From Sorangium cellulosum So ce56 (lineage in GTDB: Bacteria; Myxococcota_A; Polyangia; Polyangiales; Polyangiaceae), in NCBI RefSeq assembly GCF_000067165.1, contig NC_010162.1, positions 2,728,001 through 2,792,000 of the forward strand: DNA of 64,000 nt, read 5' to 3'. The notes under the pieces are model-generated. The model was not told where the DNA came from, searched no databases, and saw nothing but the letters and a program-made list of their open reading frames with translations. Shown piece by piece: positions 43,699-52,162 of this stretch; within the stretch, counting starts at the first letter, position 1; the number at the start of each line of letters is the position of its first letter. The position numbers and the translations under genes were made by a program.

Positions 43699-44091
43699 AT
43701 GGAGATTCACCTCGACAAGCGTGCCGTAAAGCAGATCCGCCTCTCTGCGGCGGATGCCGTTGAGGAAGGCGACACCGAAGCGCTGCGCGAGGACGTCCTC
43801 GAGGCGTTCTCGGAGGAGCAGGTCGAAGAGATCGAGCGTCGTCTGGACAGCGGTGATTTTTTTGAGTTCTTGACCGACGTGCTCGACGAGTGGGGGGGCG
43901 ACGACGTGGACGAGCTCTTCGAGCTCCTCGAGACCCAGCTCGGCGACATCGGCATCGATCTGAAGTACGAGCCGCGCGAGGACGACGACGACCTCGACGA
44001 GGCCGACGATGACGACCTCGCCGACGACGAGGACGAGGACGGCGACGACGACGACGCCGAGCTGGAGCCCGAGGACGACGAGGACGACTGA
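43699..44091 (+). CDS. Small acidic protein with poly-Asp/Glu tail
   Basis: 130 residues from ATG 43699 (MEIHLDKRAVKQIRLSAADA). A short folded helical part (LREDVLEAFSEEQVEEIERR, FFEFLTDVLDEWGGDDVDEL) is followed from about residue 95 by an Asp/Glu tract. No homologous family is recognised. Such tails can mimic DNA or bind basic proteins; it resembles the tail on ScpB in this window. It is divergent from the beta-barrel gene across 292 bases that should contain both promoters. Confidence 0.75.
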   Translation: MEIHLDKRAVKQIRLSAADAVEEGDTEALREDVLEAFSEEQVEEIERRLDSGDFFEFLTDVLDEWGGDDVDELFELLETQLGDIGIDLKYEPREDDDDLDEADDDDLADDEDEDGDDDDAELEPEDDEDD

Positions 44092-44097
44092 GCGCGG

Positions 44098-44122
44098 TCG
44101 GCGCGCCGCCGCGGCGCGCCGC
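44098..44122. terminator. GC hairpin between convergent genes
   Basis: CGGCGCGCCG, CCG and CGGCGCGCCG form a tight palindrome between the stops at 44091 and 44137. There is no T-run. Confidence 0.45.
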
Positions 44123-44136
44123 GCGGAGTCCCCGCG

Positions 44137-45252
44137 TCACGGGTCCTTCGCGCCGTCGAGCTCGCGGAGGATGTAGTCCGCGCACGGGCGAGGCGCCGCA
44201 GGGAGCGACGGACATATCGCGTGCGCGCAGCGCGCGTAGCGCGAGTCGGGGAGCTCCCGGGCAATCCGGGCCGCGGTGGCGCACGCCTCCTTGCTCCGCC
44301 CCTCCTCGCGCCACAGCTTCGCCTCGGCCCAGAGCGCGTCGTCGCGCAGGATGGACGCGGGGTGGTCCGTATAGAGCTTGCGCAGCTCGCGGCGCGCGGC
44401 CGCGCGATCGCCGAGCGCGTCGCGGTAGAGGCGCGCGATCTCGAGCTGCGCGTCGTCGAACTTCTCGCGGTCGTAGCTGCCGGTGACGGCCGGCTCGCGC
44501 GCGGCGAGCATCTCCCTCAGGTAGCCGATGGCCTCCTCGGGGCGCCCGAGGGACGCGGCGAGCTCCGCAGCGTGGAACAGGGCGTCGTCCGTCAAGCTGC
44601 CGACGGGGTACGGGTGCGCGCGCGCGGCGGCGACGAGCGCGCGCAGCGCGGCCTCGCGATCGCCGCTCCGCTCCAGGAGGAGCGCGGTGTGGTAGGCGAC
44701 GTCCTGATCGAGCTCCGTCCCGCGGAGCGCGGGGCCGTGCTGCCGCAGCCACGCGAGCGCGCCCGCCGCGCCAGCGCGGTCTTCTTCGCGCTGGATGAGC
44801 CGCTTCAGCGCGTTGCGCGCGAGCCCGTGCGACGGGCGGCGCAGCGTCGTCGCCAGCAGCATCGCGTAGCCCGCGTCCGCGTCGCCGTGCTCGATCGCGA
44901 GATCGGCGAGCTCGAACTCCGCGCGCTCCGAGCGCGGCCCGCGCGGCGAGTCGGCGAGCAGCCGCTCGTACGACGCGCGCGCCTCGCCCCACGACTCCGC
45001 GCGCTCGAACGAGCGCGCCTGCATGAGGCGCGCCTCGTCGCGGTCCTTCACGCGCAGCGCCTGCGACGCGGCGTCGTCGAACGAGCGGGCCGCCTCGCGG
45101 TAGCGCCCCGCGTGGTAGGCGCGCTCGCCGGCCGTCATCGCGGCGAGGTAGGCGTCGCCGCGCGCCGGCGCGCACGCGGGGCCGAGCAGCGCGGCGATCG
45201 CGATCGCGAGGGCGAGCGCCGGCGCGGGGGCGTTCGTGGGGCGGCGGCTCAT
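44137..45252 (-). CDS. TPR-repeat lipoprotein
   Basis: 371 residues from ATG 45252, which overlaps the threonine aldolase stop as ATGA. The signal peptide ends LLGPACAPARG (possible lipobox). At least six TPR-like helix pairs follow (RAYHAGRYREAARSFDDAA, SWGEARASYERLLADSP, LGRPEEAIGYLREMLA, LWREEGRSKEACATAARIA), as in YbgF/BamD-like proteins. It is probably a periplasmic or outer-membrane scaffold. It shares an operon with ltaE, apparently without a functional link. Confidence 0.85.
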   Translation of the reverse strand: MSRRPTNAPAPALALAIAIAALLGPACAPARGDAYLAAMTAGERAYHAGRYREAARSFDDAASQALRVKDRDEARLMQARSFERAESWGEARASYERLLADSPRGPRSERAEFELADLAIEHGDADAGYAMLLATTLRRPSHGLARNALKRLIQREEDRAGAAGALAWLRQHGPALRGTELDQDVAYHTALLLERSGDREAALRALVAAARAHPYPVGSLTDDALFHAAELAASLGRPEEAIGYLREMLAAREPAVTGSYDREKFDDAQLEIARLYRDALGDRAAARRELRKLYTDHPASILRDDALWAEAKLWREEGRSKEACATAARIARELPDSRYARCAHAICPSLPAAPRPCADYILRELDGAKDP

Positions 45253-46352
45253 GCGCGCGCGCCCTCGGCGCCGCGATCGCGCGGCAGCGCCAGCACCTCG
45301 GCGAGCGCCTCGGCGAGGGCGCTCGCCGCGGGCGCGACCTGCTCCGGCGCGAGATCGAGGTGGGTCACGGCGCGGACGGCGCTTCGGCCCGTCGCCCCCA
45401 CGAGCACGCCGCGCCGCCCGGCGGCCTCGACGAGCCGCTCCGCCGGGATGCCGGGCGTCTCGATGTAGAGGATGTTCGTCTCGGGCTCCTCGATCGTCGC
45501 GGGCGGCGCGCCCGTCGCGGGCGGCGCCGCCGCGCGAAGGGCCGCGGCGCGCATCGCCCGCGCGATGGCGCGCGCGGCCTCGTGGTCCTCGGCGATGCGG
45601 CCCTGGTGGTGCGCGAGCGCGTACAGGGCGGCGGCGGCGAGCACGCCGGCCTGCCGCATGCCGCCGCCGAGCATCTTCCGGAAGCGCAGCGCGGCGCGGA
45701 CCACGTCGGCGCTGCCGCACAGCGCGGAGCCGACGGGCGCGCCGAGGCCCTTCGAGAAGCAGACGCTCACCGTGTCGAACGGCGCGGCGAGCTCGGCGGG
45801 CGTTCGACCGGTGGCGACCGCCGCGTTCCAGAGGCGCGCCCCGTCGAGGTGCAGCGCGAGCCCGTGCGCGCGCGCGACGGACGCGATGGCGAGCACGTCC
45901 TCCTGCGGGAAGACCCGGCCGCCCGCGCGGTTGTGGGTGTTCTCGATCGCGACGAGGCGCGTGCGCGGGAGGTAGTACTGCGGCGGCTTGATCGCGTCCT
46001 CGACGTCGGCCGCCTTGAACAGGCCGCCGCGCCCGGCGAAGACGAACTGCACGCCGCTCCAGGCGGGCGCGGCGCCGCTCTCGTAGAACGCGCAGTGCGC
46101 GCCCTCGCCCGCGATCACCTCGTCGCCGCGCTGCGTGTGGCAGAGGAGCGCGATCTGGTTGCCCATCGTCCCGCTCGGCACGAAGAGCGCCGCCTCCTTG
46201 CCCGTGAGCTCCGCGACGCGCTCCTCGAGCGCCCGCACGGTGGGGTCCTCCCGGTACACGTCGTCGCCGACCTCGGCCGCGGCCATGGCGGCGCGCATGG
46301 CCGCGGTCGGTCGGGTGACGGTGTCGGAGCGGAGATCGATCGTCGCTTGCAT
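45249..46352 (-). CDS. ltaE: Low-specificity L-threonine aldolase
   Basis: 367 residues. A PLP enzyme that cleaves L-threonine/allo-threonine to glycine and acetaldehyde. Family motifs are IDLRSDTVTRPTAAMR at the N-terminus, VGDDVYREDPTV, FVPSGTMGNQIALLCH, ENTHNRAGGRVFP, LHLDGARLWNAAVATG and the PLP lysine in VCFSKGLGAPVGS. It starts at ATG 46352 and overlaps the TPR lipoprotein gene. Glycine from this enzyme could feed the glycine cleavage system encoded at 4133-7165, a loose metabolic link only. Confidence 0.95.
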   Translation of the reverse strand: MQATIDLRSDTVTRPTAAMRAAMAAAEVGDDVYREDPTVRALEERVAELTGKEAALFVPSGTMGNQIALLCHTQRGDEVIAGEGAHCAFYESGAAPAWSGVQFVFAGRGGLFKAADVEDAIKPPQYYLPRTRLVAIENTHNRAGGRVFPQEDVLAIASVARAHGLALHLDGARLWNAAVATGRTPAELAAPFDTVSVCFSKGLGAPVGSALCGSADVVRAALRFRKMLGGGMRQAGVLAAAALYALAHHQGRIAEDHEAARAIARAMRAAALRAAAPPATGAPPATIEEPETNILYIETPGIPAERLVEAAGRRGVLVGATGRSAVRAVTHLDLAPEQVAPAASALAEALAEVLALPRDRGAEGARA

Positions 46353-46411
46353 CCTGGAACCTCGGCTGTCGGCGTCGGCCGACGTTGTAGCACCGCGTGG
46401 CGCCGCGCCCG

Positions 46412-47986
46412 CTACGCGGGGCTCGCCGCCGCGAGCCGCGGGAACCGCTCGGCCATCCGCCACGCGATGCGCGTCGCCATCGCCATGATCGGCACCTGCG
46501 AGTTGACGCCGATGCTCGTGGGGAGGATCGAGCCGTCGGCGACGAAGAGCCCCGGCAGCGCGAAGCACTCGCCGCTCTGATCGACGATCCCGCGCCGCGG
46601 ATCGTTCGCCACCCGCGCGCTCCCGAGCGGGTGGAACGCCATGCACTCGATGCGGCGCGCGTCGATGGACGCGCGCTCGGCCGCGCGCGCGGCGTCCATC
46701 GACGTGACCGGCGGCGCGCCGAGCAGCGCGGTGTAGACCTCGCGCGCGCCGGCGGCGAGCGCCATCTCGCTGAGGATCGTGATGGACCGGCGGAGCCGCG
46801 CGAGGTCGCGCGGCGCCATCGCGTACGAGACGAGCGGCTCCCGGCCGGGGCCGGGGCGGACGCGGCCGCCGCCCTCGTCGTGGATCATGGCGCCGAAGAC
46901 GGCGCAGCGCGACAGCGCGGCGGCCCGGCGCCGCAGCGCGGGCCCGACGCCGGGGAGGCCCGCCGCGAGCACGTTCACCGCCGAGTAGACGCCGACGAGC
47001 TTGATCCCCTCGGCGTCGAAGTGGTCGGAGTAGACGCTCTGGAGCGCGCCGTCCCAGCCGTTCAGCGCGTCGTCGAACCGGGCGACCACGCGCACCGCGG
47101 GGTGCAGCGTCACGCCGTCGCCGAGCCCGGAGCTCGCCCCGAACGCGCCCGCCGTGCGGAGGAGCAGCGGCGTGTGCAGCGTGCCGCACGCGGCGACGAC
47201 CGCCCTCGCGCGCACCCGGAACCGGCGCGGCGGGGCCCCCGGCTCGCCGCCGAGCAGCCTCCCCTCGACGCCGACGGCGCGCCCGCGCTTCACGCTGATC
47301 CGCTCGACCAGCGCGTCGGCGACCACGCGCGCGCCATGCGCGGTCGCCGACGGCAGATAGGCGACGTCGACCGAGCGCTTCGCCCCGGCGGGGCAGGTGA
47401 AGTTGCACCGGCCGTTGCCCTCGCACGCGTCGCCGGTGTTGCGGCGGAGCGGGCGCATCGGGATGCCGAGCCGGCTCGCCCCCTCGACGAGCCGCGCCGT
47501 CGAGGCGGAGCGCAGCGCCTCGGGGACCTCGCGGACCTCTAGCCGATGCTCGACGCTGTCGTACGCCGCCTCGAGGGCGCGCTCCGACAGCTCGTCGAGG
47601 CCGAGGTCGCGGGTCCACCGCGCGTGGACGCTGCCCGGGATGCGGAAGCACACCCCGCCGGTCACCACCGACGATCCGCCGACGGCGCGCCCCAGCGTGA
47701 GCGAGATCATCGGCGTCTGGCCCACGCCGAACGCCGTGAACAGGCCGGCCTCGCGGAACAGCCGCCGCACCGACTCGCTGGGCTTCCAGCGCTGGTAGTC
47801 GTCAGGGCGAACGTAGGGGCCCTCCTCCAGCACGATCACGCGCCGCCCCGCCTCGGCGAGCAGCGCGGCGACGACCGCGCCGCCGGCGCCGGAGCCGACC
47901 ACGACGACGTCGCACGGCTCGTCGAACCCCGCGGGCAGGTCGCGCCCGCTGACGATCGGCTCGCCCGACGCGATGCCGCCGCTCAC
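46412..47986 (-). CDS. GMC-family FAD oxidoreductase (long-chain alcohol/cholesterol oxidase-like)
   Basis: 524 residues from GTG 47986, overlapping the preceding stop (GTGA). The FAD-binding motif is DVVVVGSGAGGAVVAALLAEA. GMC features follow: GRAVGGSSVVTGGVCFR, RNTGDACEGNGRCNFTCPAG (a Cys-rich loop typical of plant and bacterial long-chain fatty alcohol oxidases), AFHPLGSARVA (active-site His region) and the C-terminal GVNSQVPIMAMATRIAW. It probably oxidises a long-chain alcohol or sterol with its small partner encoded just upstream. The acceptor is unknown. Confidence 0.9.
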   Translation of the reverse strand: MSGGIASGEPIVSGRDLPAGFDEPCDVVVVGSGAGGAVVAALLAEAGRRVIVLEEGPYVRPDDYQRWKPSESVRRLFREAGLFTAFGVGQTPMISLTLGRAVGGSSVVTGGVCFRIPGSVHARWTRDLGLDELSERALEAAYDSVEHRLEVREVPEALRSASTARLVEGASRLGIPMRPLRRNTGDACEGNGRCNFTCPAGAKRSVDVAYLPSATAHGARVVADALVERISVKRGRAVGVEGRLLGGEPGAPPRRFRVRARAVVAACGTLHTPLLLRTAGAFGASSGLGDGVTLHPAVRVVARFDDALNGWDGALQSVYSDHFDAEGIKLVGVYSAVNVLAAGLPGVGPALRRRAAALSRCAVFGAMIHDEGGGRVRPGPGREPLVSYAMAPRDLARLRRSITILSEMALAAGAREVYTALLGAPPVTSMDAARAAERASIDARRIECMAFHPLGSARVANDPRRGIVDQSGECFALPGLFVADGSILPTSIGVNSQVPIMAMATRIAWRMAERFPRLAAASPA

Positions 47987-48504
47987 GCGCCGCCCCCGGC
48001 GCCGAGCCCGGGCAGCCTGCGCCGCGCCGCGGTGCTCTCGCGGTCGAAGCCCGTCAGCGCGAGCTCCGCACCCTCCTCGAAGGCGGCGATGCACATCGGC
48101 ACCTTGAAGGCGAGGAGCAGCATCGCGAGGAGCCCGGAGCGGCTCGACTCGAGCGCCTCCAGGTACGCGAGCCGCCGGCCGAGCGAGAGCCGGCTCATCC
48201 GGCCGAAGGCGCCGATCACGAAGGGCGGCAGCAGCTCGAGGCAGGCCGCCAGCAGCGCGAAGCTGCGCCGGGTCTCGGGGCTGCCCTGCCCGAGCGCGAG
48301 ATCCAGCGCCGCGACCGCGCGCTCGCACACTTCGGCGCCCGGCGGGGCGAGCTCCCCGCGCTCGTCCTCGTCGCAGAGCATCGCCTCGGCGGCGGCCCAC
48401 GCGACGCGTCGCGCCCACGGCGAGAGCCCGCGCCCGGCGCGCTCCCGCCGCTCGATCCCTCGCGCGGCGCGCTCGGGCGCGCTCTCTCCCCCGTCCTCTT
48501 GCAT
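47983..48504 (-). CDS. Small partner subunit of the GMC oxidoreductase
   Basis: 173 residues. A helical protein with AVAALDLALGQGSPETRRSF, LLPPFVIGAFGRMSRLSLG, RRLAYLEALESSRSGLLAML and LLAFKVPMCIAAFEEGAE. This matches the pattern of gluconate 2-dehydrogenase subunit 3-like domains and of the N-terminal region fused to eukaryotic long-chain alcohol oxidases (F..L....R......W..S....LR..F..LK). No Tat signal is seen. It is coupled to the oxidoreductase by a GTGA overlap. The family call is from pattern memory. Confidence 0.7.
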   Translation of the reverse strand: MQEDGGESAPERAARGIERRERAGRGLSPWARRVAWAAAEAMLCDEDERGELAPPGAEVCERAVAALDLALGQGSPETRRSFALLAACLELLPPFVIGAFGRMSRLSLGRRLAYLEALESSRSGLLAMLLLAFKVPMCIAAFEEGAELALTGFDRESTAARRRLPGLGAGGGA

Positions 48505-48776
48505 GGCCGCGAGAGCCTAGCCCGGATCGACGCAGCGCCGAGGTCGAAGGCGGCGCGCGACGGGGTCGGGTGATCCCGGGCGCTTGGCGCGGCCACGCGG
48601 ATGGGCTTTTCGCGTGCCATTGCAGAACGACATCCCGGCGGTCCGCTGGAGGCGCGCGCCGTGCCGCGTCGAGCGCTGCGCCGCGGCGCGCTCGTCGCGG
48701 CCGCGTGTGGGCTGGCTGTCCGCCGCGGATCCGGTTCTGGTATTGAGCAGTGCGGCCGGGGGAGCACGGAGGAACG

Positions 48777-50345
48777 ATGGCGGAGCGATCGCTGCAGCAC
48801 CGGGATCCCGATAGCAAGGACGACGAGACGCTGAGGAGAGAGGCGCGCGTGCACCTCGCGAGCGAGCCGGCGCTGCAGCTCGTGGCCGAGCTGATCGCGC
48901 GGCTGCGCGAGCTCGACCTGCCGTGGTGGACGCCGGTCAAGCTGCGCGATCAGTTCGGCGCGGTCGAGCGGATGGGCTGGTTCCGCGAGCGCAGCGACGT
49001 GCGCCAGCAGATCACGACGTCCCTCACCGGCCTCTCGCCCAAGGCCGCCCGCCGCAAGACGCCCGACTTCCAGGGCGCGCTCATCGACTCCGTCATCGAC
49101 GAGGGCGACATCACCCCGCGCGCGTTCGAGGACGCGTTCGACCCGCGCGATCTCGCGGTGTACGGCCCGGCCGGCGGCTACTGGCAGTTCTTCCGGGACT
49201 CGATGCCGTGGGATCAGGACACGCCGCAGCTCCAGGAGATCGTCGCCTGGCTGCTCAAGGCGTTGCTCGCGGATCGTAGCCCGTTCGAGGGCATCGGCAG
49301 GACGCCGATCCTGACGCCGTGGGACGTGCGCACGGCGATCGACGGTCGGCTGTGGCAGACCCGCATCCCGCTCGAGATCCGCGTCGCCATCGACAACGCG
49401 CGGCTCAAGCAGGAGCGCGAGCGCCCGGGCGTGCCGTTCCACGCCGACGGTGAGCTCGCGATCGCCGGGCCGGACGTCATCGCCGCGAACATCCCGCCGC
49501 GCGACATCCTCCCCGTGGTGCAGCTCGCGCAGAAGGCGATGCGCTTCGACGGGCCGCGGGCCGCCACGCCGAGGGCGGCGGCGCCCGTGGAGCTGTCGTC
49601 CGGCCGCGGCGGCGCGCCCGCTGCCGCTCTGCCGGGCGGGGCGGCCGCGCCTGCATCGGCGCCGGGGGTCTCCGCTCCCGTGTCGAAGCCGGCGGCGTCG
49701 GCCTCCGGCGGTCCCGTGTCGGCTCCGGCGGCGTCCGCGCCCGTGTCGTCCGGCGGCGGGCCCGTGTCGGCGCCTGCCTCCGGCTCGTCCGGCGGCGCGC
49801 CCGACGCGGCCCAGGCCAGCAAGGTCGCCGCGAGCGCCGCGCCCTCCGGGGCGGCTGGCTCGCCGCCGGGGGGCCTCGCGGCGTCGGTGAGCAGCCCGCC
49901 GGCCGGCTCGGCCGGCTCCTCCGCAGGGCCGAAGGCCGCCGGCAGCATCACGCCGCCGAGCGCGATCGCCGCGAGGCCGCTCGCAGCGGCGGGCGCCGCG
50001 GCCGCGGTCTCACCGCTGGGGGGGGAGCCGTCGCGCAGCAGGCTCCCGAGCGACCCTGGCACCTCGTCGTCGGCGCGCGCATCGACGCCGCCCCCTCCGG
50101 CGGTGCGCCCGTCGACGCCGCCCGCGCCCCCGGCGGTGCGCGCCTCGACGCCGCCTGCGCCGAGCGCCTCGCCGGACGGGGCCAAGGTCGAGTCGCTCGA
50201 CGACCTCGAAGAGGAGGACGACGACGACGCCGACGGAGACAGCGGCGTGCCCGAGAGCGAGCGCACGAATCCGTGGGCGACCTCGGGCGACGGGAAACCG
50301 AAGGACGACCTCGACGACATCGGCGACGTCGAGTCGGTGAAGTAG
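48777..50345 (+). CDS. Conserved-looking hypothetical with long Ala/Pro/Ser tail
   Basis: 522 residues from ATG 48777 (GGAGGA box). The first 250 residues look folded (LQLVAELIARLRELDLPWWT, FQGALIDSVIDEGDITPRAF, GGYWQFFRDSMPWDQDTPQ, IGRTPILTPWDVRTAIDGRL). The rest is low-complexity Ala/Pro/Ser/Gly, then an acidic patch (LEEEDDDDADGD) and a short conserved-looking end. No domain is recognised. The folded part could be a cytoplasmic effector with an intrinsically disordered tail. It is divergent from the oxidoreductase pair across a 272-base gap, which should carry both promoters. Confidence 0.78.
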   Translation: MAERSLQHRDPDSKDDETLRREARVHLASEPALQLVAELIARLRELDLPWWTPVKLRDQFGAVERMGWFRERSDVRQQITTSLTGLSPKAARRKTPDFQGALIDSVIDEGDITPRAFEDAFDPRDLAVYGPAGGYWQFFRDSMPWDQDTPQLQEIVAWLLKALLADRSPFEGIGRTPILTPWDVRTAIDGRLWQTRIPLEIRVAIDNARLKQERERPGVPFHADGELAIAGPDVIAANIPPRDILPVVQLAQKAMRFDGPRAATPRAAAPVELSSGRGGAPAAALPGGAAAPASAPGVSAPVSKPAASASGGPVSAPAASAPVSSGGGPVSAPASGSSGGAPDAAQASKVAASAAPSGAAGSPPGGLAASVSSPPAGSAGSSAGPKAAGSITPPSAIAARPLAAAGAAAAVSPLGGEPSRSRLPSDPGTSSSARASTPPPPAVRPSTPPAPPAVRASTPPAPSASPDGAKVESLDDLEEEDDDDADGDSGVPESERTNPWATSGDGKPKDDLDDIGDVESVK

Positions 50346-50437
50346 CGCCGCCGGAGCGCGGAGCGCCGTCCGCGAGCGGGTGGCGCGCCGCTCCGTCATG
50401 GCGCCGCGCCGCGCTGCCCGCGGCGATCTTCATGTTT

Positions 50438-50473
50438 CTTCACACGCGCTCCTGAACATCCTTCACACGCGCT
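50438..50473. promoter_or_regulatory. Candidate operator: 13-bp direct repeat, 23-bp period
   Basis: CTTCACACGCGCT occurs at 50438-50450 and again at 50461-50473, the starts 23 bases (about two helical turns) apart. It lies about 150 bases upstream of the Spy/CpxP-like gene that opens an operon with an OmpR-type regulator. Such regulators bind direct repeats, so it could be an autoregulatory site; OmpR-family spacing is more often 10-11 bases. The rest of 50346-50620 has no gene. Confidence 0.4.
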
Positions 50474-50620
50474 GCGCAGCTTCGAGGTGTCCCGGAGCCG
50501 CGCGTCTGCGGCTCCGGTCGTTGCTGCCCGGGGCGGCGCCCGCGTTCGGACGAACCGAAGCCGCGCGCACACGCCCCGTGCACGGATCGACGGCGGAGAC
50601 GCTCACGGAGGGTACGCATC

Positions 50621-51163
50621 ATGTTGGGATTCGTGGTTGGAACGGCCTGTCTGATAGGCCTCGTCATGACGTTGAAGCGCGGCTGCAGGTACGACTGCGG
50701 GGCGGCCTGGGGCGCTGGGCCGCGCTTCTTCGGGCGGCGCGGGTTCGGGGGGCACGGCTTCCGCCGTCGCTTCTTCCTGTCCTTCCTCTTCGATCGGCTC
50801 GGCACCACGCCGACGCAGGAGAAGGTCATCGTCGCGGCCATCGACGAGCTCCGCTCCGCCGCTGAGGCGCAGCGGAGCGAGATCCGCAGCACGCGCGCGG
50901 ACGTCGCGGCGGCGATGCGGAGCCCGAGCTTCGACGAGACGCGCCTCGGCGAGCTCTTCGCGCGCCACGACACGGCCATCGAGGCGCTGCGCAGGGCCGC
51001 GGTCGGCGCGCTCGGGAAGGTCCACGCCGTGCTCGAGGACCGCCAGCGCGAGCAGCTCGCCGATCTCATCGAGATCGGGCCGGCCGCGTTCCGCGACATG
51101 TGGTCCGGCAGGGCCGGGTGGCGCGGCGACGATCCCTACAGGACCCACGGCCGGTGGGCGTGA
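50621..51163 (+). CDS. Spy/CpxP-like periplasmic stress protein (heavy-metal sensor-like)
   Basis: 180 residues. An N-terminal signal or anchor (MLGFVVGTACLIGLVMTLKR), a Gly/Arg/Phe-rich stretch, then long helices (TQEKVIVAAIDELRSAAEAQ, SFDETRLGELFARHDTAIEA, VLEDRQREQLADLIEIGP). The repeated pattern of helix-capping Thr-Gln and D.QR.QLAD..E is that of Spy/CpxP/ZraP proteins, which chaperone misfolded proteins or bind metal and feed back on a Cpx-type two-component system. That system is encoded immediately downstream, supporting the call. Confidence 0.75.
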   Translation: MLGFVVGTACLIGLVMTLKRGCRYDCGAAWGAGPRFFGRRGFGGHGFRRRFFLSFLFDRLGTTPTQEKVIVAAIDELRSAAEAQRSEIRSTRADVAAAMRSPSFDETRLGELFARHDTAIEALRRAAVGALGKVHAVLEDRQREQLADLIEIGPAAFRDMWSGRAGWRGDDPYRTHGRWA

Positions 51164-51180
51164 AGGAGGGGGATGAGACC

Positions 51181-51417
51181 ATGATGCGACGCCAGATCAC
51201 CATCGCGCTGCTCGCGCTCGGCACCGTCGCCGGTTACGCCTCGGGCTTCTCCTCGCTGCGCTGCCGGGCGGAGGCCCGCCGCGACGCCTTCCAGCGCCAC
51301 GTCGCGTCCATCTGCGTGGACGCCGCGCGGGACGCCGAGCGCTCCTGGCCGCGGGGCGCCGCGCGCGCGGTCCACGCGCCCGCGGCGGCCGACGCCGACA
51401 CCGGCGCGGTCCCCTGA
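51181..51417 (+). CDS. Small secreted protein in the Cpx-like operon
   Basis: 78 residues from ATG 51181, preceded by AAGGAGG at good spacing. The signal peptide or anchor ITIALLALGTVAGYASGF is followed by a short basic mature part with two Cys (LRCRAEAR, SICVDA). No family is recognised. It sits 17 bases after the Spy-like gene and 58 before the regulator. Confidence 0.7.
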   Translation: MMRRQITIALLALGTVAGYASGFSSLRCRAEARRDAFQRHVASICVDAARDAERSWPRGAARAVHAPAAADADTGAVP

Positions 51418-51475
51418 GCTATACAAGGGGTGAGCGGCGGCCGGTCGCCGCCGCACCTGCCCCCCGGGTCCTTCC

Positions 51476-52162
51476 ATGGCGCTGCGGCTCCTGCTCATCG
51501 ACGACGACACCCGGCTCCACGCCTTGCTCGCGAGCTACCTCGAGCAGAACGGGTTCGCGGTGACCGTCGCGTGCGACGGCGCGCGCGGCCTCTTGGCGCT
51601 CGCCGCGGGCACCTTCGACGCCGTCCTGCTCGACGTGATGATGCCGGGCATGGACGGCATCGAGGTCGTCCGCCGCATCCGGCAGAAGAGCTCGATGCCG
51701 ATCCTCATGCTCACCGCCCGCGGCGACGAGGCCGATCGCGTGGTCGGCCTCGAGATCGGCGCCGACGACTACATCGCGAAGCCCTTCAGCCCGCGCGAGC
51801 TGCTCGCGCGCCTCCGCGCGGTGCTCCGGCGGGCCACGCCCGACGCCGCCGGCGAGCGGATCGTGGCCGGCGACATCGCCATCGACGTGCCCGGCCGCGT
51901 CGTCACCGTGTCGGGCAAGCCCACCGATCTCACCGGCATCGAGTTCGACATCCTCGTCGCCCTCGCGCGGCGCGCTGGCCGCGTCGTCGCCCGGGAGGCG
52001 CTCCTCGAGGAGGCCGGCCGCGGCGACGTCAACGTCGGCGGGCGGACGGTCGACGTGCACATCTCGCACCTGCGGCAGAAGCTGTCGGACGACCCGAGGT
52101 CGCCGAGGCTCATCAAGACGGTGCGCGGCGTCGGCTACGTGCTCGCCAAGGACCGCGTGTGA
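51476..52162 (+). CDS. OmpR-family response regulator (CpxR-like)
   Basis: 228 residues. The receiver domain (1-120) has the acidic pocket LLIDDD, phosphoacceptor Asp 53 in VLLDVMMPGMDG, the Thr in LTARGD and the Lys in YIAKPFSPREL. The C-terminal winged helix (about 130-225) contains TDLTGIEFDILVALARRAG, VDVHISHLRQKLSDDP and KTVRGVGYVLA. It is coupled to the histidine kinase (GTGTGA) and preceded by a Spy/CpxP-like gene, a Cpx-type layout. Confidence 0.96.
   Translation: MALRLLLIDDDTRLHALLASYLEQNGFAVTVACDGARGLLALAAGTFDAVLLDVMMPGMDGIEVVRRIRQKSSMPILMLTARGDEADRVVGLEIGADDYIAKPFSPRELLARLRAVLRRATPDAAGERIVAGDIAIDVPGRVVTVSGKPTDLTGIEFDILVALARRAGRVVAREALLEEAGRGDVNVGGRTVDVHISHLRQKLSDDPRSPRLIKTVRGVGYVLAKDRV

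Noticed and set aside
43848..43870. A T-run in the acidic-protein gene considered as a frameshift or terminator.
   Set aside because: The frame stays open with natural sequence on both sides (GDFFEFLTDVLDE), and there is no hairpin before it.
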